Assembly (NCBI RefSeq): GCF_023703775.1
Contig: NZ_CP098516.1
Coordinates: 62,001 to 126,000 of the forward strand
Origin: Haloplanus sp. GDY1
GTDB lineage: Archaea > Halobacteriota > Halobacteria > Halobacteriales > Haloferacaceae
Reading direction: 5' to 3'
DNA: 64,000 nucleotides
Shown one piece after another: positions 17,873 through 26,422 of this stretch. Position 1 is the stretch's first letter. Every line of letters begins with the position of its first letter. Both the position numbers and the translations under genes were made by a program. Under the pieces are notes generated by a model that saw only the letters and a list, made by a program, of their open reading frames with translations, had not been told where the DNA came from and ran no database searches.

Positions 17873-20209
17873 ATGCCCCCCTACGAAATTACAGAAGCCG
17901 TCGCAGCCATTGCCGAACAGGATGGGGTCACCGTCCTCAAAGACCCATATCGACACGATAGCAACGGACGGTGGATTGTCAAGATCAGGCTTTCTCCAGA
18001 CGACTTAGAATCCCATCCGCACGTTCCACGCGAGACGGAATGGTATCTCCATCTACGGGATACGTACCCCGCCGGTTCAATTGGGATCTACCCTGCGGAT
18101 CAAGAAGAAAATACCATTACCGCCACATTCCCACACCAGAAGCTGAACGTGGCCGGGAGCGACGATACCCCGTGGCGACGAGGCGATATCTGTGTTGCCC
18201 GCTATGGGCACACCCTCAGTCAAACGGGGGCCACCGGCGAACCCAGCACAAGCCCTGATCGACTCTGTTGGCATATGGACCGAGCATTGCGGTGGTTAAG
18301 GAATGCTGCGAAAGGGGAACTCCGGAAACCAGACGAACCGTTTGAAATCCCGGCCTTCGATACGAACTCGGCTTCGGCTACGACTATCGCATTCAATGAG
18401 ACGCAGGAGTCGTTCTCAGACTGGAGGACAACGTATGGACAATGGGGGACGGTCAATCTCCGCCCATTGCCAACTACTGAAGAAACATACGCGACTGGTA
18501 CGTTCAAAGATAGCGACGATGAAGTCGTCTATCGGCCACAATGGGGCGGATACGTCGATTCGAACCCTGTTGGCTCTATTTCCGGGGCGTGGGCATTGTT
18601 AGAAGAGGTACCGATTGAAACCCCGTGGGAAGCCCCGGAGACGTGGGAACAGTTAGACGTATTTTTCGATGGTACCGAGACTGACCCGTACGAACTACGG
18701 GCGAATATCAAGCCCGTCTTGGACGATGAGCCGGTCAAGGTCCTTCTAATTGGATTCCCTATCCCAGCAACGGTCGATGGCGACCCCGAGATCATCTATT
18801 GGCAACCAATCGAGATACAGGAGTTCAAAGATCCGAATGACCTCTCCGGCGGATTTCGAGATACTGGAAAAGGGCCTGAGATAGCCGAACGGCGGGAAGC
18901 CGGAGAGGAACAGATTCGGTGGCTGGACTCGGACAACTGGTCGCATGAGCAGCTCACCAGACGCGGGCATATGACAGAGTGGTTCCTGGATCGCAACATC
19001 GTGGTCATCGGAGCGGGAGCGCTCGGCAGTATGGTTGCCGAGAACATCGTTCGAGCTGGCTGTCAGCAGCTTACCATCGTCGACAACGACACATATGAGA
19101 TCGGCAACGTGGCTCGCCACACACTAACAATCGATGATGTGGGACGAAACAAGGCGACAGCAATCGCGGACCGGCTCGAATCAATTGCACCGTACGCCCA
19201 GGTACTTGATGTCGACAGTGCCTTTCCGCCGAGCGGTGAGTTGCCGGAGCCAATTAGAGAAGCGGAGGCAGTAATTGACTGTACCGCGTCACGGGGAGTT
19301 CGTCGCGCTCTGGATGCGAATAGATGGAATCACCCGGTCGTGTTTTGCTCCGTTGCGATGGGTCGGCGAGCGAACAGGTTGTTCTGCTTCACAGCTTACT
19401 CACATACCTTCCCGTACAGCGATTATAACGAAGCGTTCGATCCATGGCGGTTACAAGAACAGATCGAATGGGACGAAGATGAGGATGCCATCCCCGAACG
19501 AGTGGGCTGCTGGCACCCAGCATCAGTTATCCAAACGGACCGGGTGATGACGTGGGCAGGGACAGTGACACGGCTTCTGGATCAGGCGACGGCATTGAGC
19601 CTGCGCGAGAATCACTTCACCGTACTCGAGACAAGTAGCGGCGACGAACTGCCGACCATTTCACAGGCCACACCTCCCTTCCAGGACGGAACAATATGGC
19701 GAGCACCGGAATCACCAATCACCGTACAGATTCCGGCCACGTGTCTTGAAGCGATGTATGAGCGCTGCCGAAAAGAACATCCCTGTGAAACGGGCGGTAT
19801 TCTGGCTGGAACCGACCGTCTCGATGGACCAGCACTGGTGGTTAATGCCCGAGACCCACCGCGGGACTCCATTCAACAACCAACTCGATTCCTCCGCGGA
19901 ACCGACAAAGTCGAGGAATGGCTCAAAGACGCCAGGGAGAGCATCGGCATCGACTATCTCGGTGAATGGCACTACCATCCTGGAGCTTCACCCGATATCA
20001 GTCGGGACGATCGGACTGCGATGAATGAAATCGCCAACGATGACGGCTACGACTGCCCCCATCCGCTCCTCTTCATCGTTGGTCAGGACGAAGAAGGTCA
20101 GTTCACGATTAACGCCTATCTATTCCACGATAGTAAGGAATACGAGCAGTTAGAACGGATTGACAATGCCGATGCGGCTACAACTCTCAACGTCGGTGAC
20201 GATACATGA
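17873..20209 (+). CDS. E2-E1-JAB triple fusion (Cap2::Cap3-like) of type II CBASS
   Basis: A 778-residue protein. An E2-like N-terminal domain (about 1-150) has TFPHQKL and a candidate catalytic Cys in DICVARYG (C107). A linker domain follows (150-360). The E1/ThiF domain (375-580) has the nucleotide loop VVIGAGALGSMVAENI (GxGxxG), TIVDNDTYEIGN and a candidate Cys in VGCWHP (C546). A JAB/JAMM isopeptidase domain (615-755) has E639 in CETGGIL and WHYHPGASPDISRDD, giving H700, H702, S710 and D713, the full zinc-peptidase motif. Bacterial type II CBASS usually encodes Cap2 (E2-E1) and Cap3 (JAB) separately; here ligase and protease are one polypeptide. Its stop overlaps the next start (ATGA). 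Confidence 0.88.
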   Translation: MPPYEITEAVAAIAEQDGVTVLKDPYRHDSNGRWIVKIRLSPDDLESHPHVPRETEWYLHLRDTYPAGSIGIYPADQEENTITATFPHQKLNVAGSDDTPWRRGDICVARYGHTLSQTGATGEPSTSPDRLCWHMDRALRWLRNAAKGELRKPDEPFEIPAFDTNSASATTIAFNETQESFSDWRTTYGQWGTVNLRPLPTTEETYATGTFKDSDDEVVYRPQWGGYVDSNPVGSISGAWALLEEVPIETPWEAPETWEQLDVFFDGTETDPYELRANIKPVLDDEPVKVLLIGFPIPATVDGDPEIIYWQPIEIQEFKDPNDLSGGFRDTGKGPEIAERREAGEEQIRWLDSDNWSHEQLTRRGHMTEWFLDRNIVVIGAGALGSMVAENIVRAGCQQLTIVDNDTYEIGNVARHTLTIDDVGRNKATAIADRLESIAPYAQVLDVDSAFPPSGELPEPIREAEAVIDCTASRGVRRALDANRWNHPVVFCSVAMGRRANRLFCFTAYSHTFPYSDYNEAFDPWRLQEQIEWDEDEDAIPERVGCWHPASVIQTDRVMTWAGTVTRLLDQATALSLRENHFTVLETSSGDELPTISQATPPFQDGTIWRAPESPITVQIPATCLEAMYERCRKEHPCETGGILAGTDRLDGPALVVNARDPPRDSIQQPTRFLRGTDKVEEWLKDARESIGIDYLGEWHYHPGASPDISRDDRTAMNEIANDDGYDCPHPLLFIVGQDEEGQFTINAYLFHDSKEYEQLERIDNADAATTLNVGDDT

Positions 20210-21453
20210 CTGATCCAACTGGCCGTGTATTTCTCAGCTATAAACACGAACAGACGGACGTCGCCAACTTCCTGCAAACGGAACTGGAGCGACACGGGGT
20301 GCCGATTTGGCGGGACGTCTTCGATTTGAAGCCGGAGCCACTCAGAGATGAGATTATCGACCAACTGGAGAACCCGGAAACAGCCAGTGGGATTGCGCTC
20401 GTCAGTGAGGGCGTAGCCGACTCCGACATCATTCTCAACGACGAGTTGCCGGGATTCAACAAGCGATGGGACAGTGATGACGAATTTTTCGTGGTCGTTG
20501 TGCCATGTCCCGATATTAGCGTTGGAGAAGCCAAATCGATACTCAACGAGGCACCGATACTCCACGACTTTTCTGCCTGGAAAATGCTTCCCCTGGAGGC
20601 GACCACATCTGACAAAGCTACAGATATCGTCCAGGCCGTCTTATCAGAGCGGATCGAGCGGATAGATGGGTATTTGCCGGACGGTGATCCTCTCGAATGT
20701 TCACTTGACACCTACGAATCGCCGGCTCACAACATCGATCCAGCGATTGCAATCGACTGGTCAAGATCTTTCGAACAGGGTCCACCATCCCAAGAAGTAT
20801 GGAACCAGCGTCTACTCCCGGCGTTAACCAGGGTAACGGACTGTCTAATTCAAAACGCATCGGGCCGCCCCCTCCGCTTCCGTGGCCGAACGCATCTTCC
20901 CGCTGCTTTCGCGGCCGGTTACTGTCTCCCAACCACACGTCGAATCCAAGCAACGTGGATGCAACCCACCGGCCCTGCCGGAATGACAGAATGGACACTC
21001 GATATCGACGAAGAGGAAAGCGGGCTAGAAGGAGATCTCCAAAGACAACCGAATCACGGATCGGAGCTTGCGGTGCTTGTCAACATCGCTGCCGATGTAC
21101 AACCGGAGATAGACCAGATGCATAACGACCTTCCGGATTTCAACGGCGTTCTCAGATTGACACCGGAAGATGGGCCTGATGTGGAACTGTCCCCGGCACA
21201 GGCAACCCATGCTGCAGATGTTTTCCGGACCAATGTACGAGACGCGGTCAAAGAACTGCCAAAAACATCGACCATTCATCTCTTCATAGCTGGCCCGATA
21301 GGGCTCGCCTTTCTTTTCGGGCGAAAATCAAACACACTCAGACCGATCCAGACCTACCTCTATAGCAAAGACGAGGGTCGATACTATCCCGCTGGTCGGT
21401 TACAGGACCAACCACTTTCAGACGGCTCAGACAACGCCTCGGAAGAGCAGTAG
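20206..21453 (+). CDS. TIR-SAVED effector of CBASS
   Basis: A 415-residue protein. The TIR-like N-terminal domain (about 5-150) starts GRVFLSYKHEQTDVANFLQTELERHGVPIWRD, with IALVSEGVADSDIILNDEL as the probable active-site strand and Glu. The C-terminal SAVED domain (about 190-400) has ELAVLVNIAADV, then TIHLFIAGPIGLAFLFGRKSNTLRPIQTYLY, the hallmark hydrophobic motif of SAVED. SAVED binds the cyclic oligonucleotide made by the CD-NTase. TIR-SAVED proteins then assemble and degrade NAD+, stopping growth. The 4-nt overlap with the ligase gene indicates coupled expression. Confidence 0.85.
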   Translation: MTDPTGRVFLSYKHEQTDVANFLQTELERHGVPIWRDVFDLKPEPLRDEIIDQLENPETASGIALVSEGVADSDIILNDELPGFNKRWDSDDEFFVVVVPCPDISVGEAKSILNEAPILHDFSAWKMLPLEATTSDKATDIVQAVLSERIERIDGYLPDGDPLECSLDTYESPAHNIDPAIAIDWSRSFEQGPPSQEVWNQRLLPALTRVTDCLIQNASGRPLRFRGRTHLPAAFAAGYCLPTTRRIQATWMQPTGPAGMTEWTLDIDEEESGLEGDLQRQPNHGSELAVLVNIAADVQPEIDQMHNDLPDFNGVLRLTPEDGPDVELSPAQATHAADVFRTNVRDAVKELPKTSTIHLFIAGPIGLAFLFGRKSNTLRPIQTYLYSKDEGRYYPAGRLQDQPLSDGSDNASEEQ

Positions 21454-21470
21454 GAAATCAACCACCCATT

Positions 21471-21723
21471 TCCATCCAGAAGATCCTCAATTCGCTCAGC
21501 CCTCACCAACGGGTTGACTACGATATCGTTCGCGACCATGGGCCGCTCGGACTCAGTAAGATTCACGACCGCTACACAGGAGGTCGATAACCCTCGAACG
21601 AAGCGTACCGTCTGAACGCATCTCTCGACGATGGCCCAGTACAACCTCCTCGAAGCGGAGGTGACGAGTCGGGATCGAGAGTACTCGCTCGTCGATTCGG
21701 CAGCGGCGTCTCCGGTGCAATGA
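21471..21723 (+). pseudogene. Decayed 3' fragment of an Orc1/Cdc6 gene
   Basis: The DNA reads as the winged-helix end of an Orc protein (LNSLSPHQRVDYDIVRDHGPLG). It aligns base by base with the 3' end of the orc gene at 16470-16715, including the shared GATGGCCCAGTACAA block. A 2-nt deletion near 21587 (GGAGGTCGAT against GGAGAAGTCGAT) shifts the frame. A TGA follows in the region of the conserved RSYL segment. No 5' part is present. The similarity is clear but far from identical, so it is an old paralog, not a fresh duplication. Confidence 0.75.
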
Positions 21724-21738
21724 CCGTGACGCCGCCAC

Positions 21739-22428
21739 CTACCCCGAACTGAACTCGCCGAGGCCCGATTGCTCGTGGTCCAGCGGCTCGATGACCTGGG
21801 AATCGTCGTTGCCGGGATTGTTGACCCGCGTCGAGATCTCGTAAGCGTCTAGATCGTCCTTCGGATACGGCTGGCACAATTCCTTGCGGGTGTCCGGGTC
21901 TGCAGCGAGCCAGTCGGACTCAACGTCCTGTGGAAGGACGACCGGCATCCGGTCGTGGATGGAGTTCATTAGGTCGTTCGGCTCTGTCGTGAGAATCGTG
22001 ACGCACGGGATCGTCTCGTCGTCGCCCTCCCAGACGTCCCAGAGGCCGGCCATCGCGAACGCGGGGTCGTCCTCGCGATAGATTCGGTAGGGTTGTTTCG
22101 CCCCGCCGTTTGGTGCTTTCCATTCGTAGAACCCCGACGAGGGGACGAGACAGGGGCGCGATTCCCATGCCCGCTCGAAGACGCGTTTCTCGTCGGCAGT
22201 CTCGGAGCGAGCGTTGATGATGCCCTTCTCAGGCTCGTCCGCCCAGAACGGAATCAGCCCCCAGTGGTAGGCGTCGATCTCGTCTGGAGCCTCGTTCGTG
22301 ACGATGTGGAGGTCATCACCCGGCGCGATGTTGTACCGGGGTGTGTACCCGCCGTCCGTGACGACCTCGGCGTCGAAGCGAGCCTCGAGATCGGCCTGGT
22401 CGATGAAGAGGGAGTTTCGGCCACACAT
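21739..22428 (-). CDS. SRAP-domain protein (YedK/HMCES family)
   Basis: A 229-residue protein if started at the MCGRN methionine (22428); an in-frame ATG 30 nt upstream would bury the catalytic Cys and is unlikely. Cys2 (MCGRNSLF) is the residue that forms a thiazolidine link to abasic sites after Met removal. Other family motifs are PRYNIAPGD, HWGLIPFWA, NARSET, SGFYEWK with the active-site Glu, and IHDRMPVVL with the active-site His. HMCES-type proteins shield abasic sites in ssDNA during replication. SRAP genes are common on mobile elements. It sits between the CBASS/orc remnant and the metallophosphoesterase gene, on the opposite strand. Confidence 0.9.
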   Translation of the reverse strand: MCGRNSLFIDQADLEARFDAEVVTDGGYTPRYNIAPGDDLHIVTNEAPDEIDAYHWGLIPFWADEPEKGIINARSETADEKRVFERAWESRPCLVPSSGFYEWKAPNGGAKQPYRIYREDDPAFAMAGLWDVWEGDDETIPCVTILTTEPNDLMNSIHDRMPVVLPQDVESDWLAADPDTRKELCQPYPKDDLDAYEISTRVNNPGNDDSQVIEPLDHEQSGLGEFSSG

Positions 22429-22493
22429 ATCTGAGAGTTCGGAGGGAGGCATCTTCAACGTGGTCGCACAAGAATCTCACCGGTGTCCACTTC

Positions 22494-22535
22494 TTAACCA
22501 ACATATTGTCCCGATGGGCCTAGGTTGTTGGTTAA
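22494..22535. promoter_or_regulatory. Inverted repeat upstream of the SRAP gene
   Basis: Perfect 10-bp arms TTAACCAACA and TGTTGGTTAA are separated by 22 bp, about 65 bp before the SRAP start. Possible operator or hairpin. Confidence 0.45.
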
Positions 22536-22708
22536 CCACGGCAGCGATCGTCGAGCCGGATTCTGGAAAACAATTGAAGCTCGACGTCGCAGCGATTGCG
22601 TGCCCGACGGGTGAATAGTGGGCCAAATGAGGGTGGAGAATCTCCTAATGGCAGACGGTACACCTAAACAAACGATAGAAGAGGCTACACTAACTACGCT
22701 CATACAAA

Positions 22709-24076
22709 ATGACCCACATACTCGCCGTATCTGACTGGCGTTCCCAACCTATTGACGATCTCTACACTATTCTCGAAACTGTAGAAATAACTCCAGATCT
22801 ACTACTGTATGCCGGCGACGACCTCTCACGTTTCAAAAACGCCGATAGTGACACGGATCATCTTGCAGAACTGGCTCGTCTCACGAAGCACCAACAATCA
22901 CTCTATGTCCGAGGAAACGACGACCTCCCCCCGCCAACCGGCCCTCAATTCGATGCGGAGTTTACCACCGACCTCCACAGAACACCATACACTCACGAGG
23001 ACCTCGTGTTCATCGGTCAGGAAGGCTCGACCCAGGGTCCTGGTCTCATCACCTATACCGAAGACGAGGTTCAACGACATCTTTCCGAACAACGCACCGC
23101 TTGTGAAGACGGAACCCCTATTCTGGTCACTCACACCCCTCCCTTCGGCATCCTCGATATCGGTAAGCGATTCGGGCAACAACATATCGGATCGAAAGCA
23201 GTCAGGAGCTTCTTAGACGACATCCAGCCACCAGTCACCGTCTGCGGTCATTGCCATCAATTCGGAGGCAGAGCTGAACTCCTCGAATATGGCACGGTGA
23301 TCAATATTGCGTCTCACGACGGATTAGACGACCCAGGAAGATACGCACTCATCTCCATCGACGCCTCGAATGAGTCTATCGAGTACGAGTTCTACGACAC
23401 TCGGAATTTGCTAGGAAGCCGACTGACTGATCTCGTCCAGGTCGGGAGGAACCGAGTGGAACAGTTCAGTGAGTTAGGGATTACAACCCCAGACGAGATT
23501 ACCGAAAAACGGCGTGCTGAGCTCGAAGCCCTCCCTGGAGCCTCGTCATGGCACGTGGACCGGTGGATTGCTCATCGACAGGCTTTCGAAAACGATGAGG
23601 TCGTGATTCTAAACGAGTCTACCTTCGACATCCTTCACGATACGAACCCTCTCCTCTTAGACATAGAAACAGACCTTCAGCAGGACCGGATTTGGCTGGT
23701 CGGCACCTACAGCTACCAGAACGATGCGTACCGACAATTCTTCGATCCGGACGACGAGTCAGCACTTCTTCAGGAGCTGTCTGAGTACCTTGAGGATCAT
23801 GGCTCTGAGCCGATTATCTACCACGGAGGGAACTACTTCGACGAACAGTGTCTACGTCGAAGATTCGAAGAACACGGCATCACTAAGGGGGTCAACCATC
23901 TCAAAATGTCGACTCGAAATGAAGGGGTCAAAGGAATCGCAGTTGCACTACGCTCGCGAGTTCCGTCAAAAAGCCACCCCCCTATTTCGCGTTGTAAGCG
24001 AAGTCGGAACCCCCGGGAGCAGCGAATACGACGAACGACACCCCTATTTCGAGTTGTAACGCGGAAATCCGCATGA
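22709..24076 (+). CDS. Metallophosphoesterase-HhH-RNase H fusion, 3' end lost in ORB repeats
   Basis: A 455-residue open frame. The N-terminal calcineurin-like phosphoesterase (1-230) has SDW, AGDDL, RGNDD (GNHD variant), THTPPFG and CGHCHQFGG (GHxH). A helix-hairpin-helix segment follows (about 255-295, LGITTPDEI...LEALPGASSWHVDRWI). A DEDD-type exonuclease/RNase H-like domain starts at LLLDIETD (about 315) and shows IWLVGTYSY and EPIIYHGGNYFDEQCL. The sequence stops looking native after about residue 405. The remaining roughly 50 residues are Arg-rich and are the translation of ORB-like repeats at 23975 and 24038. The exonuclease domain is therefore truncated, probably by rearrangement at the origin. 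Confidence 0.7.
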   Translation: MTHILAVSDWRSQPIDDLYTILETVEITPDLLLYAGDDLSRFKNADSDTDHLAELARLTKHQQSLYVRGNDDLPPPTGPQFDAEFTTDLHRTPYTHEDLVFIGQEGSTQGPGLITYTEDEVQRHLSEQRTACEDGTPILVTHTPPFGILDIGKRFGQQHIGSKAVRSFLDDIQPPVTVCGHCHQFGGRAELLEYGTVINIASHDGLDDPGRYALISIDASNESIEYEFYDTRNLLGSRLTDLVQVGRNRVEQFSELGITTPDEITEKRRAELEALPGASSWHVDRWIAHRQAFENDEVVILNESTFDILHDTNPLLLDIETDLQQDRIWLVGTYSYQNDAYRQFFDPDDESALLQELSEYLEDHGSEPIIYHGGNYFDEQCLRRRFEEHGITKGVNHLKMSTRNEGVKGIAVALRSRVPSKSHPPISRCKRSRNPREQRIRRTTPLFRVVTRKSA

Positions 24077-24122
24077 ATATCGAAGCCCCCCGTCGGGAGA
24101 CACCCCTGTTTCGAGTTGTAAA
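23975..24122 (-). repeat. Three ORB-like repeats downstream of the second orc gene
   Basis: Copies at 23975-23997, 24038-24060 and 24100-24122, about 62 bp apart, share the core CCCCTATTTCGAGTTGTAAC with one to three changes each. On the minus strand this reads GTTACAACTCGAAATAGGGG, an arm followed by a G-tract, like haloarchaeal origin recognition boxes. All three have the same orientation. The first two lie inside the frayed end of the upstream gene. Confidence 0.7.
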
Positions 24123-24158
24123 TGGTGGTGGGTTGCGTCGGTCTCCACAGCCGAGAAT

Positions 24159-25592
24159 CTAGTTCAGGAACGAGCTCATCTGCGCTTTGGCGATTGATCG
24201 CATCATTTCTTCTTCACGCTCCAGCTCAGTAAATCGGTCATCCTCCAATATTCGTTCCATGATCGCCTCGGGGTCCTCAGCGAGATCGAAGTGCATGTGG
24301 ATTCCTTTCCCCCTGCCTCGACCACGTCGGTCGAACTCGAGGATGCCGTAGGTCGCCTGTTCAGTGACGTGATTGACGAAGGTCTCTCGACCATAGGAGT
24401 CGGCGTCGAGGGAGTCGCAGATGTACTGGTAGAGAGAATAGGAAGGACCAGCCGGAATCCAGTCGACACCTGCATTTGAATAATAGTCCGTTGCAGCAAC
24501 TGCGAAGATGCAGAGCTTTTTTTGAGTCGAAAGCCCACCGATGTGCCGTAGCTTTCTGTCTGAGTCGTATCGCTCCTGGGCAGTTCGAACGTGGGTTTCG
24601 ACAACACGTTCATCACCTTGCTTATCAGCTAACTCTCCGGACCATCGAAGCAAATCGATGGCCTTCCGTGCATCACCGTGCGTTTGAGAGCCGAACGCTG
24701 CCACCAGAGGAACAACATCATCCGCGAGGGCTTCTTGTTTGAACGCATCTTCGCGGTTTCGGAGAATATGTCGAAGCTGCGTTGCGTCGTAATCCTCGAA
24801 GAAAATCTCGTCCGGATTGAACGAGCTGTTCGCTCGACTATTGAGGTCGGACATGAAATCGACGTAGTTGGTTATCGCGGTGACGGAGACGGGTCCGTCA
24901 AAGCGGCCGAGATCACGGGCCCGTGAGAGTTGGTAGAGAAGCGAATTGTATTCCGGTTCTGAGTAAGGGCCATCAAGCATATCCACCTCATCTAAGACAA
25001 AGATCACCCCATCGTAGTGCTCACGCATTATTTCCCACAACCGCTCGAGTTTCTGGTCTGTCGAGACACCGCTCTCGGGGACCCCAGGTTCTGCATCGAT
25101 GTTTAGCGTCGCTTCTTGAATGAGACGATAGACGGCACGACTAGTCGTACCTGGACCCTCGCAGTTAATCGAAAACACACCGAACCGCATTCCCTGAGCC
25201 TCGCTCAGTTCGACGATCTTCTTACAGACTGCATGAATTATCAGGGATTTCCCGGTTCCAGACGGTCCAGTCAGCAACATATCCGGAATGCCGTGGTCCT
25301 GGAGAGCAGGTTTCAGATTTGTGATGACGGTCTTCAACTGCTCATCGCGACCAACGATCCGATCTTCGTCGATTATAGTATCCGGGCGAACCAAATCCTT
25401 GTTCTCGAAGACAGTCTCGACAGATTCGGATTGGAGTTCGTCCATAATCGAAATCCCACTGCCAGAATTATCGAGCGTGGTTTGACTGGTGTCAGACTCG
25501 TCAGAATTGCGGCCCTCAGGACCGTTTGGAACATCCTCTATAGAACCAGACTGTTCCGTCCGATTATCTGTATCCGACTGTCCATCACCCAT
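24159..25592 (-). CDS. orc: Orc1/Cdc6-family replication initiator adjacent to origin
   Basis: A 477-residue protein starting MGDGQSDTDN. It has an acidic low-complexity first 70 residues, then DRIVGRDEQL, Walker A LLTGPSGTGKSLIIH, Walker B GVIFVLDEVDMLDG, sensor-1 VSVTAITNYVDF, and a C-terminal winged helix (STQKKLCIFAVAATDYYS onward). Size and order fit Orc1. ATG 25592 is preferred over the longer frame to 25715 because TTATTTATAC lies about 25 nt upstream, and the longer N-terminus would cover an ORB copy. The gene is bracketed by ORB-like repeats: three behind, four in front, and one inverted. It probably initiates replication from 25.6-26.4 kb. Confidence 0.87.
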   Translation of the reverse strand: MGDGQSDTDNRTEQSGSIEDVPNGPEGRNSDESDTSQTTLDNSGSGISIMDELQSESVETVFENKDLVRPDTIIDEDRIVGRDEQLKTVITNLKPALQDHGIPDMLLTGPSGTGKSLIIHAVCKKIVELSEAQGMRFGVFSINCEGPGTTSRAVYRLIQEATLNIDAEPGVPESGVSTDQKLERLWEIMREHYDGVIFVLDEVDMLDGPYSEPEYNSLLYQLSRARDLGRFDGPVSVTAITNYVDFMSDLNSRANSSFNPDEIFFEDYDATQLRHILRNREDAFKQEALADDVVPLVAAFGSQTHGDARKAIDLLRWSGELADKQGDERVVETHVRTAQERYDSDRKLRHIGGLSTQKKLCIFAVAATDYYSNAGVDWIPAGPSYSLYQYICDSLDADSYGRETFVNHVTEQATYGILEFDRRGRGRGKGIHMHFDLAEDPEAIMERILEDDRFTELEREEEMMRSIAKAQMSSFLN

Positions 25593-25613
25593 ACCACAAT
25601 CCTGTGTAGGCCT

Positions 25614-25624
25614 AGTATAAATAA
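25614..25624 (-). promoter_or_regulatory. TATA box of the second orc gene
   Basis: Minus-strand TTATTTATAC lies about 25-30 nt before ATG 25592. An ORB-like copy begins 11 nt further upstream (25635), so Orc binding there could repress its own promoter. Confidence 0.6.
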
Positions 25625-25634
25625 GTGAAGGCAA

Positions 25635-25808
25635 CCTATTTCGATTTGTAACGTCGAGTATTCGCCCGGTGGAGTAACTCAGTCGGCAATCTCTCCATTC
25701 AAAGTCTCGAACCATTGTCGACGCGGTGCCACTCCCCTATTTCGAGTTGTAACATCTTATCAGAATTCAAATGGAAATCAACGAGACACCCCTATTTCGT
25801 GTTGTAAC
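25635..25808 (-). repeat. Three ORB-like repeats upstream of the second orc gene
   Basis: Copies at 25635-25652 (partial G-tract), 25731-25753 and 25786-25808. They have the same core and orientation as the downstream cluster. The first is next to the orc TATA box. Confidence 0.7.
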
Positions 25809-25979
25809 GGCTTGGGAGCCTCTAACACAGGTTCGGGATGTTCCCCTTTCACATTCGTATCAGATGCAAAGAGTATATGGAAAGTTCCACACAGATGTCG
25901 AGAGCCTGCCCCCCAGACATCTCACACGGCGTACTCGAATGAGATCAAATGACGTCCTCGAGGAGAGAATCCCACACCC

Positions 25980-26350
25980 CCACCCCTTTTTCGAGTTGTA
26001 ACGCGAAACGACGGGAGGGACAACAGAGGTGCCGCAAGAGACGCATCGCCGTGAACCTGGCCGGAGAGGAGTTTAAACCACGATTCTCACCACATTCCCC
26101 GTGCTGATCCACGGCGACCCTACTACTCACGGATACGTAGGGGAACCTACGTATCGTTCGTAGATATTGTCTACTACGGGTGTGGTGCGCTACCGTACTA
26201 CATAAAGATTCTCATATTGTGGTACTATGCCAAATACCGGCTTTAGGACCATTGATTCCTCTGGAATCCCGCTATTCAGGCTGTTCGAGCCTTCTTCGGC
26301 TCTCACCCCCACCCCCATCCTCGTTCTGTTACAACTCGAAAAAGGGGTGG
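25980..26350. other. Probable replication origin core with inverted ORB-like pair
   Basis: An ORB-like copy at 25980-26002 (TTTTTCGAGTTGTAAC with long C-tract) faces an inverted copy at 26328-26350 (GTTACAACTCGAAAAAGGGG). The 325 bp between them hold a perfect palindrome at 26133-26154 and an AT-rich stretch around 26200-26230 (CATAAAGATTCTCATATTG), a possible unwinding element. An Orc gene next to inverted ORBs around an AT-rich segment is the usual haloarchaeal origin layout. Extra long G/C tracts adjoin both inner boxes. Confidence 0.7.
26133..26154. repeat. Perfect palindrome inside the origin
   Basis: Arms ATACGTAGG and CCTACGTAT flank the 4-bp loop GGAA. Related half sites (TTCGTAG, CTACTACG) follow within 30 bp. 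It could bind a second protein, or be an operator for the gene at 26423. Confidence 0.55.
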
Positions 26351-26388
26351 GGGTGTCATCCACGTCTTGTGGGATGTTCGAGCTCGGC

Positions 26389-26396
26389 TTTAAATA
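26389..26396 (+). promoter_or_regulatory. TATA box for the gene at 26423
   Basis: TTTAAATA ends 27 nt before ATG 26423, the spacing of a leaderless haloarchaeal promoter; this fixes the start choice. Confidence 0.6.
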
Positions 26397-26422
26397 CCAA
26401 TACGCGGCTAAACGGCTTGCTC

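Noticed and set aside
23975-26350. CRISPR array from repeated CCCCTATTTCGAGTTGTAAC
   Set aside because: Spacing is irregular (about 60 bp to more than 1.5 kb), one copy is inverted, there are no cas genes, and the copies surround an Orc1/Cdc6 gene as ORBs do.
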